A stretch of 64,000 nucleotides of DNA. Source: Streptomyces albofaciens JCM 4342 (GTDB lineage: Bacteria; Actinomycetota; Actinomycetes; Streptomycetales; Streptomycetaceae). The DNA lies in contig NZ_PDCM01000001.1 in the NCBI RefSeq assembly GCF_008634025.1, positions 1,602,001 through 1,666,000 on the forward strand, written 5' to 3'. A program made the translations under genes and the position numbers. Positions 33,426-40,915 of this stretch are shown here, one piece after another (the first letter of the stretch is position 1; each line of letters starts with the position of its first letter). The notes beneath the pieces were generated by a model that made no database searches, was not told the DNA's origin, and was given only the letters and a program-made list of their open reading frames with translations.

Positions 33426-35552
33426 GTGCAGATGGTTCGAGAAGGATCGTCGCCCGAGGGGCCGCGTCCTACCTCGGTTCTCGCGTGGATACTGCCCGCC
33501 GCGGCCACCGCCGTGGCCGCGGCCGTCGCCACCACGACGGTCCCCTCGCAGGCGAGCACGCCGGTGATCTGGATCGGCGCGGTCGCCACGGTGGCCGTCG
33601 CGCTGGTGACCGGCGAGGTCACTCGTCGCGGCCGTGCGCTCGCCGCGCTCCGTGAGCGGACCGCGGCACAGCAGGTCGCACTCGGCCGGCAGGAGACCGA
33701 GACCGTCCGGCTGGCCGAGGAACTGCTGCCCGAGGTGGTGGCCCGGCTCGGACGCGGTGAGTTCCCCGAGGACGTGTACGCCGCGATGACCGAGCGGATC
33801 ACGCGTCATGCACGTGAGGCGGGCCTGACACCCGAGTTCGCCGCGGCGCACCAGGCCGTACTGCGCTCCGTCCTCGACGCCGTCGTCGGCGAGGAGGACC
33901 TGCGCGAGTCCGCCCAGCGCGCGTTCGTGAACATCGCCCGTCGAGTGCAGGCGATCGTCCACCAACAGGCGCAGGAACTGCGGGACATGGAGGACCGGCA
34001 CGGCCAGTCCCCGGACGTCTTCGGCGACCTGCTGCGCCTGGACCACGGTACGGCCCTGATCGGCCGCCTCGCCGACTCCATCGCCGTCCTCGGCGGCGCG
34101 CGCCCCGGCCGCCAGTGGAGCCGGGCGGTTCCGCTGTTCAGCGTGTTGCGTGGCGCGATGTCCCGGATCATCGACTACCAGCGCGTCGATCTGCACTCCG
34201 TGTCGGAGGTCGCGGTCGTCGGCACCGCCGTCGAGCCGCTGATCCACGCCCTCGCCGAGCTGCTCGACAACGCCACCCGCTACTCCCCGCCGCAGACCCG
34301 GGTGCACCTGACCGCCGTCGAGGTGCAGTCCGGCATCGCCGTGGAGATCGAGGACGGCGGTGTCAGCATGAGCGAGGAGGCCCGCAGGCGGGCCGAGCGG
34401 ATGCTCCAGCAGGCGCAGCAGGGCATCGACGTCAACGACCTGGGCGAGACCCCGCGCCTCGGCCTCGCGGTGGTCGGCCGGCTGGCGCAGGCGTACAACT
34501 TCCAGGTTTCGCTGCGGCCTTCCGCTTACGGTGGTGTGCGCGCGGTACTGATCGTTCCGCAGGACCTGATCACCACGGCCGCCGCAACCGGCCGCGCGCA
34601 CGGCATCGGCGCGTCCTCCGGCCCGCGTACGGCGCGTACGTCCCGTACGGAACGCCGCGAGGTGAGCGCGGCTCCGCAGGCCACCGGCCCGCAGCACACC
34701 GTGCCGGCCCAGGTCCGTCACGGAAGCCCGGCCCCAGCGCAGGACGGATTCCCGACTCAAGCCCAGAACGGCTTCCCGGCTCACACTCAGAACGGCATCC
34801 CGGCTCAGGCCCAGAACGGATTCCCGGCTCAGGCCCAAGCGCAGCCCCCGGCTTCGGCTCCGTTCGCGCCGTCCACGCCCCCTGCCGCAGCGGCAGCGCC
34901 CCCGCAGTACCGGGACGCCGTCCGGGAGGAGACCCAGGATGACCTCCCCGTGGTGACCGAGCGGACCGCCAACGGGCTTCCGCAGCGGCGCCGCAAGTCC
35001 CGTGTCACCGCGCCCATGCCCCCGGTGGCCCCCGGCGCGCACGCGGCTCCCGCCACCTCCTCTTCCGCCGCCCCCTCCACCGGAGGGGCGGAGGACGCCG
35101 CGCCGGTGCAGCCCGGTATGTGGCTCGCCGCGTTCCAGAGCGGCCTGTCCGGCGAAAGCCATTCGGGCCAGTCAGGGAATACGGGCCGGTCAGGGAATAC
35201 GGATCAGTCGGGGAACACGGATCAGTCGGGGAATGTGAGGCAAGCGGGGAATTCGGGGCAGTCGGGCCGGTCAGGTCAGCCTGATCAGGCAGTACAGCCG
35301 GACCAGGCAGGACTGCCGGACCAGTCAGTACGGGCGAATGAGCCTGGCCTTCCGGGTCAGCCGAAACGTTTCGGCCACCCGGATTCGCCGGACCGGCCGG
35401 GGCACGTACACCCGGGCCTGCCCGCCGAGCAGTTCGGCCCGGTCACCGACCGGACCGGCAACCCGGCCTCCACGGCCGGTACGGGGACTTCAGTCAGTGC
35501 CGCAAGTGCAGCCAGTGAGAAGAGTGACGAGTCGTCGGAAAAGAGTGAGTAG
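33426..35552 (+). CDS. cvnA: Conservon protein CvnA: membrane sensor-kinase-like ATPase
   Basis: The 708-residue protein starts with two transmembrane helices (about residues 19-40 and 47-66), a coiled/helical region, and a histidine-kinase-type HATPase domain. That domain contains the N box HALAELLDNATRYSPP (from residue 274), EIEDGGVSM and the G box LGLAVVGRLA (near 345). No phospho-acceptor HisKA box is obvious, as in other CvnA proteins. The last 320 residues are disordered, with octapeptide (AQNGFPAQ-like) and pentapeptide (QSGNT-like) repeats. GTG at 33426 is favoured by GAGGG seven bases upstream; an ATG two codons later is also possible. It forms the membrane anchor of a G-protein-like complex. 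Confidence 0.88.
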   Translation: MQMVREGSSPEGPRPTSVLAWILPAAATAVAAAVATTTVPSQASTPVIWIGAVATVAVALVTGEVTRRGRALAALRERTAAQQVALGRQETETVRLAEELLPEVVARLGRGEFPEDVYAAMTERITRHAREAGLTPEFAAAHQAVLRSVLDAVVGEEDLRESAQRAFVNIARRVQAIVHQQAQELRDMEDRHGQSPDVFGDLLRLDHGTALIGRLADSIAVLGGARPGRQWSRAVPLFSVLRGAMSRIIDYQRVDLHSVSEVAVVGTAVEPLIHALAELLDNATRYSPPQTRVHLTAVEVQSGIAVEIEDGGVSMSEEARRRAERMLQQAQQGIDVNDLGETPRLGLAVVGRLAQAYNFQVSLRPSAYGGVRAVLIVPQDLITTAAATGRAHGIGASSGPRTARTSRTERREVSAAPQATGPQHTVPAQVRHGSPAPAQDGFPTQAQNGFPAHTQNGIPAQAQNGFPAQAQAQPPASAPFAPSTPPAAAAAPPQYRDAVREETQDDLPVVTERTANGLPQRRRKSRVTAPMPPVAPGAHAAPATSSSAAPSTGGAEDAAPVQPGMWLAAFQSGLSGESHSGQSGNTGRSGNTDQSGNTDQSGNVRQAGNSGQSGRSGQPDQAVQPDQAGLPDQSVRANEPGLPGQPKRFGHPDSPDRPGHVHPGLPAEQFGPVTDRTGNPASTAGTGTSVSAASAASEKSDESSEKSE

Positions 35553-35554
35553 CC

Positions 35555-35962
35555 ATGATTCAGCACCGGCCCAACATGGACTGGATGCTCAAGGATCTCG
35601 CGGAGAGCGTTCCGCAGACCCGTCACGTGGTCGTGCTGTCCTCGGACGGCCTGCGCATGGCCCAGTACGGTACGGACACCGATACCGCCGACCGGCTGGC
35701 GGCGGCCTGCGCCGGCCTGCAGAGCCTGGCGGGCGCGGTGTCCGCGGAGTTCCCGCACAGCGACGGCCGGATGCGCATGGTCGTGATCGAACTGGACGGT
35801 GGCTTCTTCTACTTGATGGCGGCGGGCGCCGGCGCTTACCTGGCCGTCCTGGCCGATGAGGGTGTGGACGCCGGGCTGATAGGGCAGCGGATGCGGGACC
35901 TGGTGGCCCGTATCGGCGAGCACCTCAGCAGCCCACCGCGCCACGACGGACAGGGCGCATGA
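35555..35962 (+). CDS. cvnB: Conservon protein CvnB: roadblock/LC7 domain
   Basis: The 135-residue protein is a single roadblock/LC7 domain: LDWMLKDLAESVPQTRHVVVLSSDGLRMAQ at the N-terminus and the GGFFYLMAAGAGAYLAVLAD core strand. Roadblock proteins act as regulators of small GTPases, here the cvnD product. It begins two bases after the cvnA stop. Confidence 0.93.
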   Translation: MIQHRPNMDWMLKDLAESVPQTRHVVVLSSDGLRMAQYGTDTDTADRLAAACAGLQSLAGAVSAEFPHSDGRMRMVVIELDGGFFYLMAAGAGAYLAVLADEGVDAGLIGQRMRDLVARIGEHLSSPPRHDGQGA

Positions 35963-36035
35963 CCCAGGGCGGCGAACGGATCGGCAGGCGGCCGGGGCCG
36001 CGCGGGGGCACGGCGGGGCGAAGCGGGGACACGGC

Positions 36036-36398
36036 ATGAGCGGAGCGGACCAGGACTGGGAGGACCAGAGCCCCGAGCGGCTCTACGTGATCACCGGCGG
36101 GCGCAGCGGCGCCTCCGGCCACACCGCCTCCCTCGACCTGGTCACGCTGATCGTGTCGAAAACCGGACCCACACCGGGCATGCAGCCGGAGCAGGCGTCG
36201 ATCGTCCGGCTGTGCCACTCACCGCTGTCCGTGGCGGAACTCTCCGCCTACCTGCAGTTGCCGGTCAGCGTGGTCACCGTCCTGCTCGGTGACCTGCTGG
36301 CTGACGGGCGGGTGGTGGCACGCGCGCCCGTGCCACCCGCCCAACTTCCCGACCGTGCCCTTATTGAGGCGGTGATCCATGGACTTCAAAAGCTCTGA
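36036..36398 (+). CDS. cvnC: Conservon protein CvnC: DUF742
   Basis: The 120-residue protein is DUF742: RLYVITGGRSGAS near the N-terminus, LVTLIVSK, and a winged-helix-like C-terminal half (EQASIVRLCHSPLSVAELSAYLQLPVSV is seen as one helix series). The last 20 bases overlap the start of cvnD. A 73-bp spacer separates it from cvnB. CvnC-type proteins act in the cvn complex; the biochemical role is unknown. Confidence 0.92.
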   Translation: MSGADQDWEDQSPERLYVITGGRSGASGHTASLDLVTLIVSKTGPTPGMQPEQASIVRLCHSPLSVAELSAYLQLPVSVVTVLLGDLLADGRVVARAPVPPAQLPDRALIEAVIHGLQKL

Positions 36399-37002
36399 GA
36401 TGCTTGTCGAACACCCCGCCCAGGGGCCACGGAGCGAGGACGAACTGCCCGAGACGGCCGCCGCCGCGGTCAAGGTGGTGATCGTGGGCGGATTCGGGGT
36501 CGGCAAGACGACCCTGGTGGGCTCGGTGAGCGAGATCCGCCCGCTGACCACCGAGGAAACGATGACCCAGGCCGGTGTCGGCGTGGACGACATCGTCGGC
36601 ATCGAACGCAAGACCTCGACGACCGTCGCGATGGACTTCGGCCGCATCAGCCTCAACGAGGAACTGGTGCTGTACCTGTTCGGTACGCCGGGCCAGCAGC
36701 GCTTCTGGTTCCTGTGGAACGGCCTGTTCGACGGCGCGCTGGGCGCGGTGGTCCTCATCGACACCCGCCGCCTGGAGGTCAGCTTCGACGTCATCGGGCG
36801 TCTGGAGGAGCGTGGCGTCCCGTTCGTCGTTGCCATCAACTCCTTCCCGGACGCGCCGGTCCACCCCATCGAGGAGATACGGGGTGCCCTCGACCTGCCC
36901 CCGGAGGTGCCGATCGTCGACTGCGACGCCCGGCTGCGGTCCTCCAGCCGCGATGTGCTGATGACGCTGATGCGGTATTTGCACTCGCTGGCGGTGAACT
37001 GA
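36379..37002 (+). CDS. cvnD: Conservon protein CvnD: Ras-like GTPase
   Basis: The 207-residue GTPase has G1 GGFGVGKTT (residues 37-45), a G2 threonine region in PLTTEETMTQAG, G3-like LFGTPGQQRF (residues 100-109, with TPG replacing DxxG as in MglA-type/ATP-GTP binding proteins) and a divergent G4 AINSF. It is the switch subunit of the cvn complex that CvnA/B/C are thought to regulate. The start lies within the end of cvnC. Confidence 0.93.
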   Translation: MDFKSSEMLVEHPAQGPRSEDELPETAAAAVKVVIVGGFGVGKTTLVGSVSEIRPLTTEETMTQAGVGVDDIVGIERKTSTTVAMDFGRISLNEELVLYLFGTPGQQRFWFLWNGLFDGALGAVVLIDTRRLEVSFDVIGRLEERGVPFVVAINSFPDAPVHPIEEIRGALDLPPEVPIVDCDARLRSSSRDVLMTLMRYLHSLAVN

Positions 37003-37381
37003 GCCGGTTCCGCTCGCTCGTGGCGGGCCGGGGCCGACTGCCGGGGATCTGAGCGAGCCTGGGGAAGCCGGAGGGGGCTGAGGGGGTCGGAGGGGATCGG
37101 AGAGGGCTGAGGGAGTCGGAGGGGCCGGGGGAGCCTGAGGGGGCCGGAGGGGATTGAGGAAGGCTGAGGGGCCGGAGGAAGCCGGGGAAGCCTGAGGGGG
37201 CTGGAGAGAGCCGGGGAAGGCCGAGGGGATTCGAGAAGCTCCTAGCATGCCACCGAACGGCCGACGAATCTGCCGAATTCGCCCAAATAACCCTGAATCC
37301 CTTCCCTGCGCTTCGGTACCGGTGCCTCCTCCCGCATAATCCAAATCTCACCGGTAACTCCTTCACCGAGAGGTCACCCGC
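37003..37381. repeat. 379-bp gap with purine-rich G-run array
   Basis: From about 37058 to 37245 the plus strand is nearly all A and G, built of degenerate GAGGGGGCCG-like units (about 10 bp) with many runs of four or five G. No gene is present. The last 100 bp before 37382 are AT-richer and probably contain the promoter of the MbtH-like gene. Confidence 0.75.
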
Positions 37382-37591
37382 ATGACGAACCCCTTCGAAG
37401 ACCCGGAGGCGCAGTACCACGTCCTGACGAACGACGAGAACCAGCACTCGCTGTGGCCGGCGTTCGCGGAGATCCCGGCCGGCTGGCAGAGCGTGTACGG
37501 CCCGGAGGGCCGCCAGGCGTGCCTGGACTACGTCGAGGAGCACTGGACCGACATGCGGCCCCGCAGCCTGGCGGAGGCCATGGCCGACTGA
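37382..37591 (+). CDS. MbtH-like protein (orphan)
   Basis: The 69-residue protein is a complete MbtH homologue: [24 protein letters not shown] with the two conserved Trp (here LWPAF and GWQSVYG), and the terminal [13 protein letters not shown] signature. MbtH proteins bind and activate adenylation domains of nonribosomal peptide synthetases. No such synthetase is in the window, so it must serve one in trans. The start has GAGAGG eight to ten bases upstream. A strong bidirectional terminator follows. Confidence 0.95.
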   Translation: MTNPFEDPEAQYHVLTNDENQHSLWPAFAEIPAGWQSVYGPEGRQACLDYVEEHWTDMRPRSLAEAMAD

Positions 37592-37690
37592 GTACGAGCC
37601 GCTGCCGCGTACGGACGGCACCGGTCGGGCGCCGAGTGCGCCCGGGCAGGCCGCGCCGAGCGCGACTGGGCTGGCCGTCGACCGCGCGTA

Positions 37691-37737
37691 GTGAATGGGA
37701 GGTGCCACCCCGTCGCGGGGTGGCACCTCCCATTCAC
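37691..37737. terminator. Bidirectional terminator
   Basis: A perfect 22-bp inverted repeat with a three-base loop (arms 37691-37712 and 37716-37737) lies between the convergent mbtH-like and acyltransferase genes. Confidence 0.9.
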
Positions 37738-37789
37738 GCTTCCCCAGGCTCTTCCTGCTCCGCCTCCCTGCCCTGTCCCTCTCCCGCCG

Positions 37790-39115
37790 CTACACCAGCG
37801 TCAACCGCAGCGCGAACGCCGCGAACCCCACCGCCAGCACTCCCGCGCATACCCGCCGCCCTCGCGACACCCCTGTCCACGGCATCTCCAGCCGCCGCGC
37901 CACCCGGGCGATGAGCACGAGCGCCACGGCGAAGAGCGGCAGCCACGGCAGGCGGGTCGCCATCCAGGCGGGGAAGTCCGGGGCGGTCGTCAGGCCCTGC
38001 ACCGTCGTACCGATGAAGGAGGCCGGTACGGCGATCGTCAGCATCGCCGTCTGGTGCCAGCACAGGATCGTCATCGCGGACCGGTTGACGGCCGTGACCG
38101 GCGCCCAGAGCGCGGGCCGTCGCAGCAGGGCCGCGATCCGGTCGCGCAGCAGGATCGCCGCGCCGGACTGCGCCGCGGCCAGGGCGATCACGAGCAACGA
38201 CGGCGGATGCGAGTTCGTACGGTCGTATCCGGGCACGCCGACCAGGCTCACGGGGTAGTGGAAGACGACCAGCAGCAGAGCGAAGAGCGTCGTGCCTCCG
38301 GCGAACAGCAGCCAGGCGCCGCGTCTGCCGAGCCGCTTCTCGCCCCAGGAGACGCCCAGTTGGTAGCCGAACATCCAGCCGGGTATCAGGCTGATCAGCG
38401 TCACCCAGTACGGGATCGAGTCGGCGAACGGGCCGTAGCGCAGGAAGTCCATGACGGCGATGACCGCCGCCAGTGGCGCCGCCGCCCAGGCCCCGAGCCG
38501 TCGCGAAGCCGCCATGCAGTACGGAGTCAGTGCCGTCACCACCGCGTACACGCCTACGAACCACAGCGGTTGGACGACGAGAGTGGCGGCCGTGTGCAGC
38601 GTCGTGACGGGTACACCGGCCGCGTACAGGGCGGCGGCGAGCACGGCCCAGACGGCGGTGACGCCGACGGCCGGGCGTAGCAGCCGGGCCAGCCGTCCGC
38701 GCAGCCAGGCGCTCGGCGACGTGCCCCGCTCGGCGGCGCGCCGGAAGGACAGCACGGAGGCGTAGCCGCCGACGAGGAAGAAGATGCCCAGCATCTGGAG
38801 CACCCAGGTGATCGGCGCCAGCGGGGCGAACCAGGACAGCGGGCTGGCGTTGTGCAGCGAACTGTCGGCGTCGCGGACGAACCCGCCGATGAGCCAATGG
38901 CCGGTCGGCACGGCCAGCAGCGCCAGCGCCCGCAGCCCGTCGATCGCCCGGTCACGCCGGACCGGGTCGGGGCTGCCGGTGGTCGGGGCGGGGCCGCCAG
39001 TGGTCGGGTAGGGGCTGTCGGTGGTCGGGGCGGGGCCGCCGGTGGTCGGGTAGGGATTGCCGGTGGTCGGGTCGGGGCGCGGAGTGCGGGGGCGGGCCCG
39101 TTCGTCCAGGCTCAT
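37790..39115 (-). CDS. Membrane acyltransferase (acyltransferase-3 family)
   Basis: The 441-residue protein has about ten transmembrane helices and the acyltransferase-3 signature order: RDRAIDGLRALALLAVPTGHW (the catalytic-type His in the first helix region), IFFLVGGYASVLSFRRA and, near the C-terminus, TILCWHQTAML. The N-terminal 55 residues hold alternating PTTGGPAP/PTTGNPYP units. Members O-acylate surface or secreted sugars and antibiotics; the acceptor is unknown. The start at 39115 has GGAG very close to the ATG. Confidence 0.82.
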   Translation of the reverse strand: MSLDERARPRTPRPDPTTGNPYPTTGGPAPTTDSPYPTTGGPAPTTGSPDPVRRDRAIDGLRALALLAVPTGHWLIGGFVRDADSSLHNASPLSWFAPLAPITWVLQMLGIFFLVGGYASVLSFRRAAERGTSPSAWLRGRLARLLRPAVGVTAVWAVLAAALYAAGVPVTTLHTAATLVVQPLWFVGVYAVVTALTPYCMAASRRLGAWAAAPLAAVIAVMDFLRYGPFADSIPYWVTLISLIPGWMFGYQLGVSWGEKRLGRRGAWLLFAGGTTLFALLLVVFHYPVSLVGVPGYDRTNSHPPSLLVIALAAAQSGAAILLRDRIAALLRRPALWAPVTAVNRSAMTILCWHQTAMLTIAVPASFIGTTVQGLTTAPDFPAWMATRLPWLPLFAVALVLIARVARRLEMPWTGVSRGRRVCAGVLAVGFAAFALRLTLV

Positions 39116-39551
39116 GCTCCGGCACCCGCTCTTCCGGTGGGGCGCGGCACGGCGGCACATGGCGCGGTGGGGCGCGGCGCGGTGGGGCGCGGCGCGGTGG
39201 GGCGCGGCGCGGCAGTGCCCCGCGCGGCAGTACATGGCACGGCGGTACGCGGAATGGTGGGGCACCGCACAGCGGGACGCGGCATGGCAGCATTCCTCTC
39301 CTCGCACACGACCGGCCCGCGGGGGTGTCGCGGGCCGGTCGGATGTCCGTCATGAAGGTGATCGCCGATCGCCTTCCATGCTGGTGCGCGGAGCGGCGGA
39401 ATACAGTCGGGCCAGGGCCCCGATCGTGGTGGGGCAAACCCTCCCGTACGCCTGGGTGCCAGCACCCCATGGGGCGCGGGCGGAACGGTCACGCGCCCCT
39501 CATGGCGGCGCGTGCGCAGCGGGCACGCGCCCTACAGCGCCCCTTTGTTCG
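39116..39551. other. 436-bp divergent gap
   Basis: No gene is supported. 39160-39215 contains three to four copies of GGTGGGGCGCGGCGC-like units upstream of the acyltransferase start. Continuations of the frame through this area give only low-complexity peptide. Confidence 0.6.
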
Positions 39552-39564
39552 TATCATCGGCCCC
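39552..39564 (+). promoter_or_regulatory. -10 box of DUF1707 gene (leaderless)
   Basis: TATCAT (39552-39557) lies seven bases before the ATG at 39565, and no Shine-Dalgarno is present, so the message probably starts at the initiation codon. Confidence 0.5.
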
Positions 39565-40167
39565 ATGACCGCCAAGACTCCGGATTCCTCCGCCTGGGGC
39601 GAGCTGCGCGCCTCCCACGCCGACCGGGAGGCCGTGGTGGAGCGGCTCAGGGAAGCGGCGGCCGAGGGCCGCCTCGACCTCGACGAGTTGGAAGCCCGGC
39701 TGGAACAGGCGCTCACCGCCAAGACCTTCGCCGACCTGACCCCGCTCACCGCGGACCTGCCCCGCTCCGCCTCCGTACTGGACCCGGGCGAGCCGCTGGT
39801 CCTCAAGGGCGGTTTCCACGGCGCCGCCCGGACGGGGCGCTGGCAGGTACCCGCGCACATCACCGCGCACGGCGGCATGGGCGGCGTCCGGCTGGACTTC
39901 ACCCGTACCGAGTGCCGGCTCCCCGAGGTCGAGGTGGAGGCGTACGGCGAGATGGCGGGCGTCACGGTGATCATCCCCGAGGGCTGGGCCGCGGACACCG
40001 ACGGCATCACCCCCGGCATGGGCACCCTCAGGGACAAGACCACCCCCGACCGGCTCCCGGGCACCCCGCTGATCCGCCTCACCGGCTCCGTCGGCATGGC
40101 CGGCGTCGTGATCCGCCATCCCAGCGCCCGCGAACGCCGGGCGCTCAAGCGCGAGCAGGGGAAGTAG
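39565..40167 (+). CDS. DUF1707 domain protein with LiaF-like C-terminal domain
   Basis: The 200-residue protein has a DUF1707 (SHOCT-like) domain at residues about 10-62, with the hallmark LRASHADREAVVERLREAAAEGRLDLDELEARLEQALTAKT layout (seen as a continuous segment). A beta-rich C-terminal half (ITAHGGMGGVRLDFTRTEC, TVIIPEGWAAD, RLTGSVGMAGVVIRHP) resembles cell-wall-active antibiotic response proteins. It has no membrane helix. Its role is unknown; related proteins are implicated in envelope stress. Confidence 0.85.
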   Translation: MTAKTPDSSAWGELRASHADREAVVERLREAAAEGRLDLDELEARLEQALTAKTFADLTPLTADLPRSASVLDPGEPLVLKGGFHGAARTGRWQVPAHITAHGGMGGVRLDFTRTECRLPEVEVEAYGEMAGVTVIIPEGWAADTDGITPGMGTLRDKTTPDRLPGTPLIRLTGSVGMAGVVIRHPSARERRALKREQGK

Positions 40168-40480
40168 GCGGCGGTCCGTACGGGGAGGACGGTCCGTACG
40201 GGGAGGGCGGTCCGTACAGGGGGACGTTCCATACGGGGAGGGGGAGGGGAGCGGGCGACGTGGTGCGCCGGGACGACGGTCCTGCCCCTCGGCCGACCTG
40301 AGCGACAAAACGTTCGACGCGGTCTTCGGGACGTCGATGTGCGATCACCGGGCAGGTCGTCACCGTCGGCGGAGGCGCTACGGACCGACCTGGGTCGGCG
40401 GCTCCGGACGCCAGTCGGGGGCGCCGAAGCTTCAGCCGTCACACGGCTCGGTCTTCGCAGGTGGCGCATGGCTGCCCGAG
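40168..40480. repeat. Gap with GGTCCGTACGGGGAGG repeats
   Basis: Just after the DUF1707 stop an 18-19-bp unit (GGTCCGTACGGGGAGG) is repeated about three times (40173-40225). The rest up to the tRNA region contains no gene. Confidence 0.6.
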
Positions 40481-40508
40481 ACCCTTCACAAGCGCTCTTG
40501 CGAAGGGT
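40481..40508 (-). terminator. Hairpin downstream of tRNA-Arg
   Basis: ACCCTTC and GAAGGGT (7 bp) enclose an inner CAAG/CTTG stem, giving a two-part hairpin 28 bp below the 3' end of the leftward tRNA gene. Confidence 0.6.
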
Positions 40509-40536
40509 TCACAATGCTCCCTCGCCTGGGGAGACG

Positions 40537-40612
40537 TGGCGCCCCCGGCAGGACTCGAACCTGCGGCCAAGTGCTTAGAAGGCACCTGCTCTATCCACTG
40601 AGCTACGGGGGC
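40537..40612 (-). tRNA. tRNA-Arg (anticodon UCU)
   Basis: On the minus strand a full cloverleaf is visible: acceptor stem GCCCCCG/CGGGGGC, D arm AGCTCAGTGGATAGAGC, anticodon loop CTTCTAA with TCT, variable loop, T arm with GGTTCGAGTCC, discriminator G and an encoded CCA (40539-40537). It decodes AGA, a very rare codon in this genome type. Confidence 0.97.
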
Positions 40613-40676
40613 CAGGTGGTGGGCGTGGATCACGGGCCGCCGACAAGGATAGGGCTCCGTGTGCCTCGTCCCGGTT

Positions 40677-40715
40677 GCTTCACCTCCGTGGCACGTTGTG
40701 GAGGTTCGGTGAAGC
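40677..40715. repeat. 8-bp inverted repeat with inner stem
   Basis: GCTTCACC (40677-40684) and GGTGAAGC (40708-40715) are perfect complements, with CCTCC/GGAGG able to extend the stem internally. It could be an operator or a structured RNA element. Confidence 0.4.
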
Positions 40716-40880
40716 GGTCCCGATAATCGCAGGCAGGTACGAATTCTGCACCGTTTTTGGCGCCTCACGCGTCGGGTGTTGTGCACTCGTTATGCCTGCG
40801 TCCCTCTGATCGCGACTGCCTCATGCGTCGCTGATCCCGTTCTGTGTCGATTTATGCGGCGCGCACAGAGGGCTATACGC

Positions 40881-40915
40881 TTCAAAAACCCGCCAAAATT
40901 GGGCATTCTGCACGT
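40881..40915 (+). promoter_or_regulatory. Possible promoter of the GTPase pair
   Basis: TTCAAA (40881-40886), exactly 17 bp, then CATTCT (40904-40909), six bases before the GTG at 40916. If used, the transcript would be leaderless. Both boxes deviate from consensus. Confidence 0.35.

Larger units (their letters stand above)
40613..40915. other. 303-bp divergent gap between tRNA-Arg and the GTPase operon
   Basis: No gene is seen. It holds the tRNA promoter (TATCCT at 40652-40647 on the minus strand may be its -10), an inverted repeat at 40677-40715 and the GTPase promoter. It is distinctly AT-richer than the average. Confidence 0.5.

Noticed and set aside
35959..36035. Earlier start of cvnC at an ATGA overlapping the cvnB stop
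   Set aside because: That ATG (35959) is in a different reading frame from the DUF742 coding sequence.
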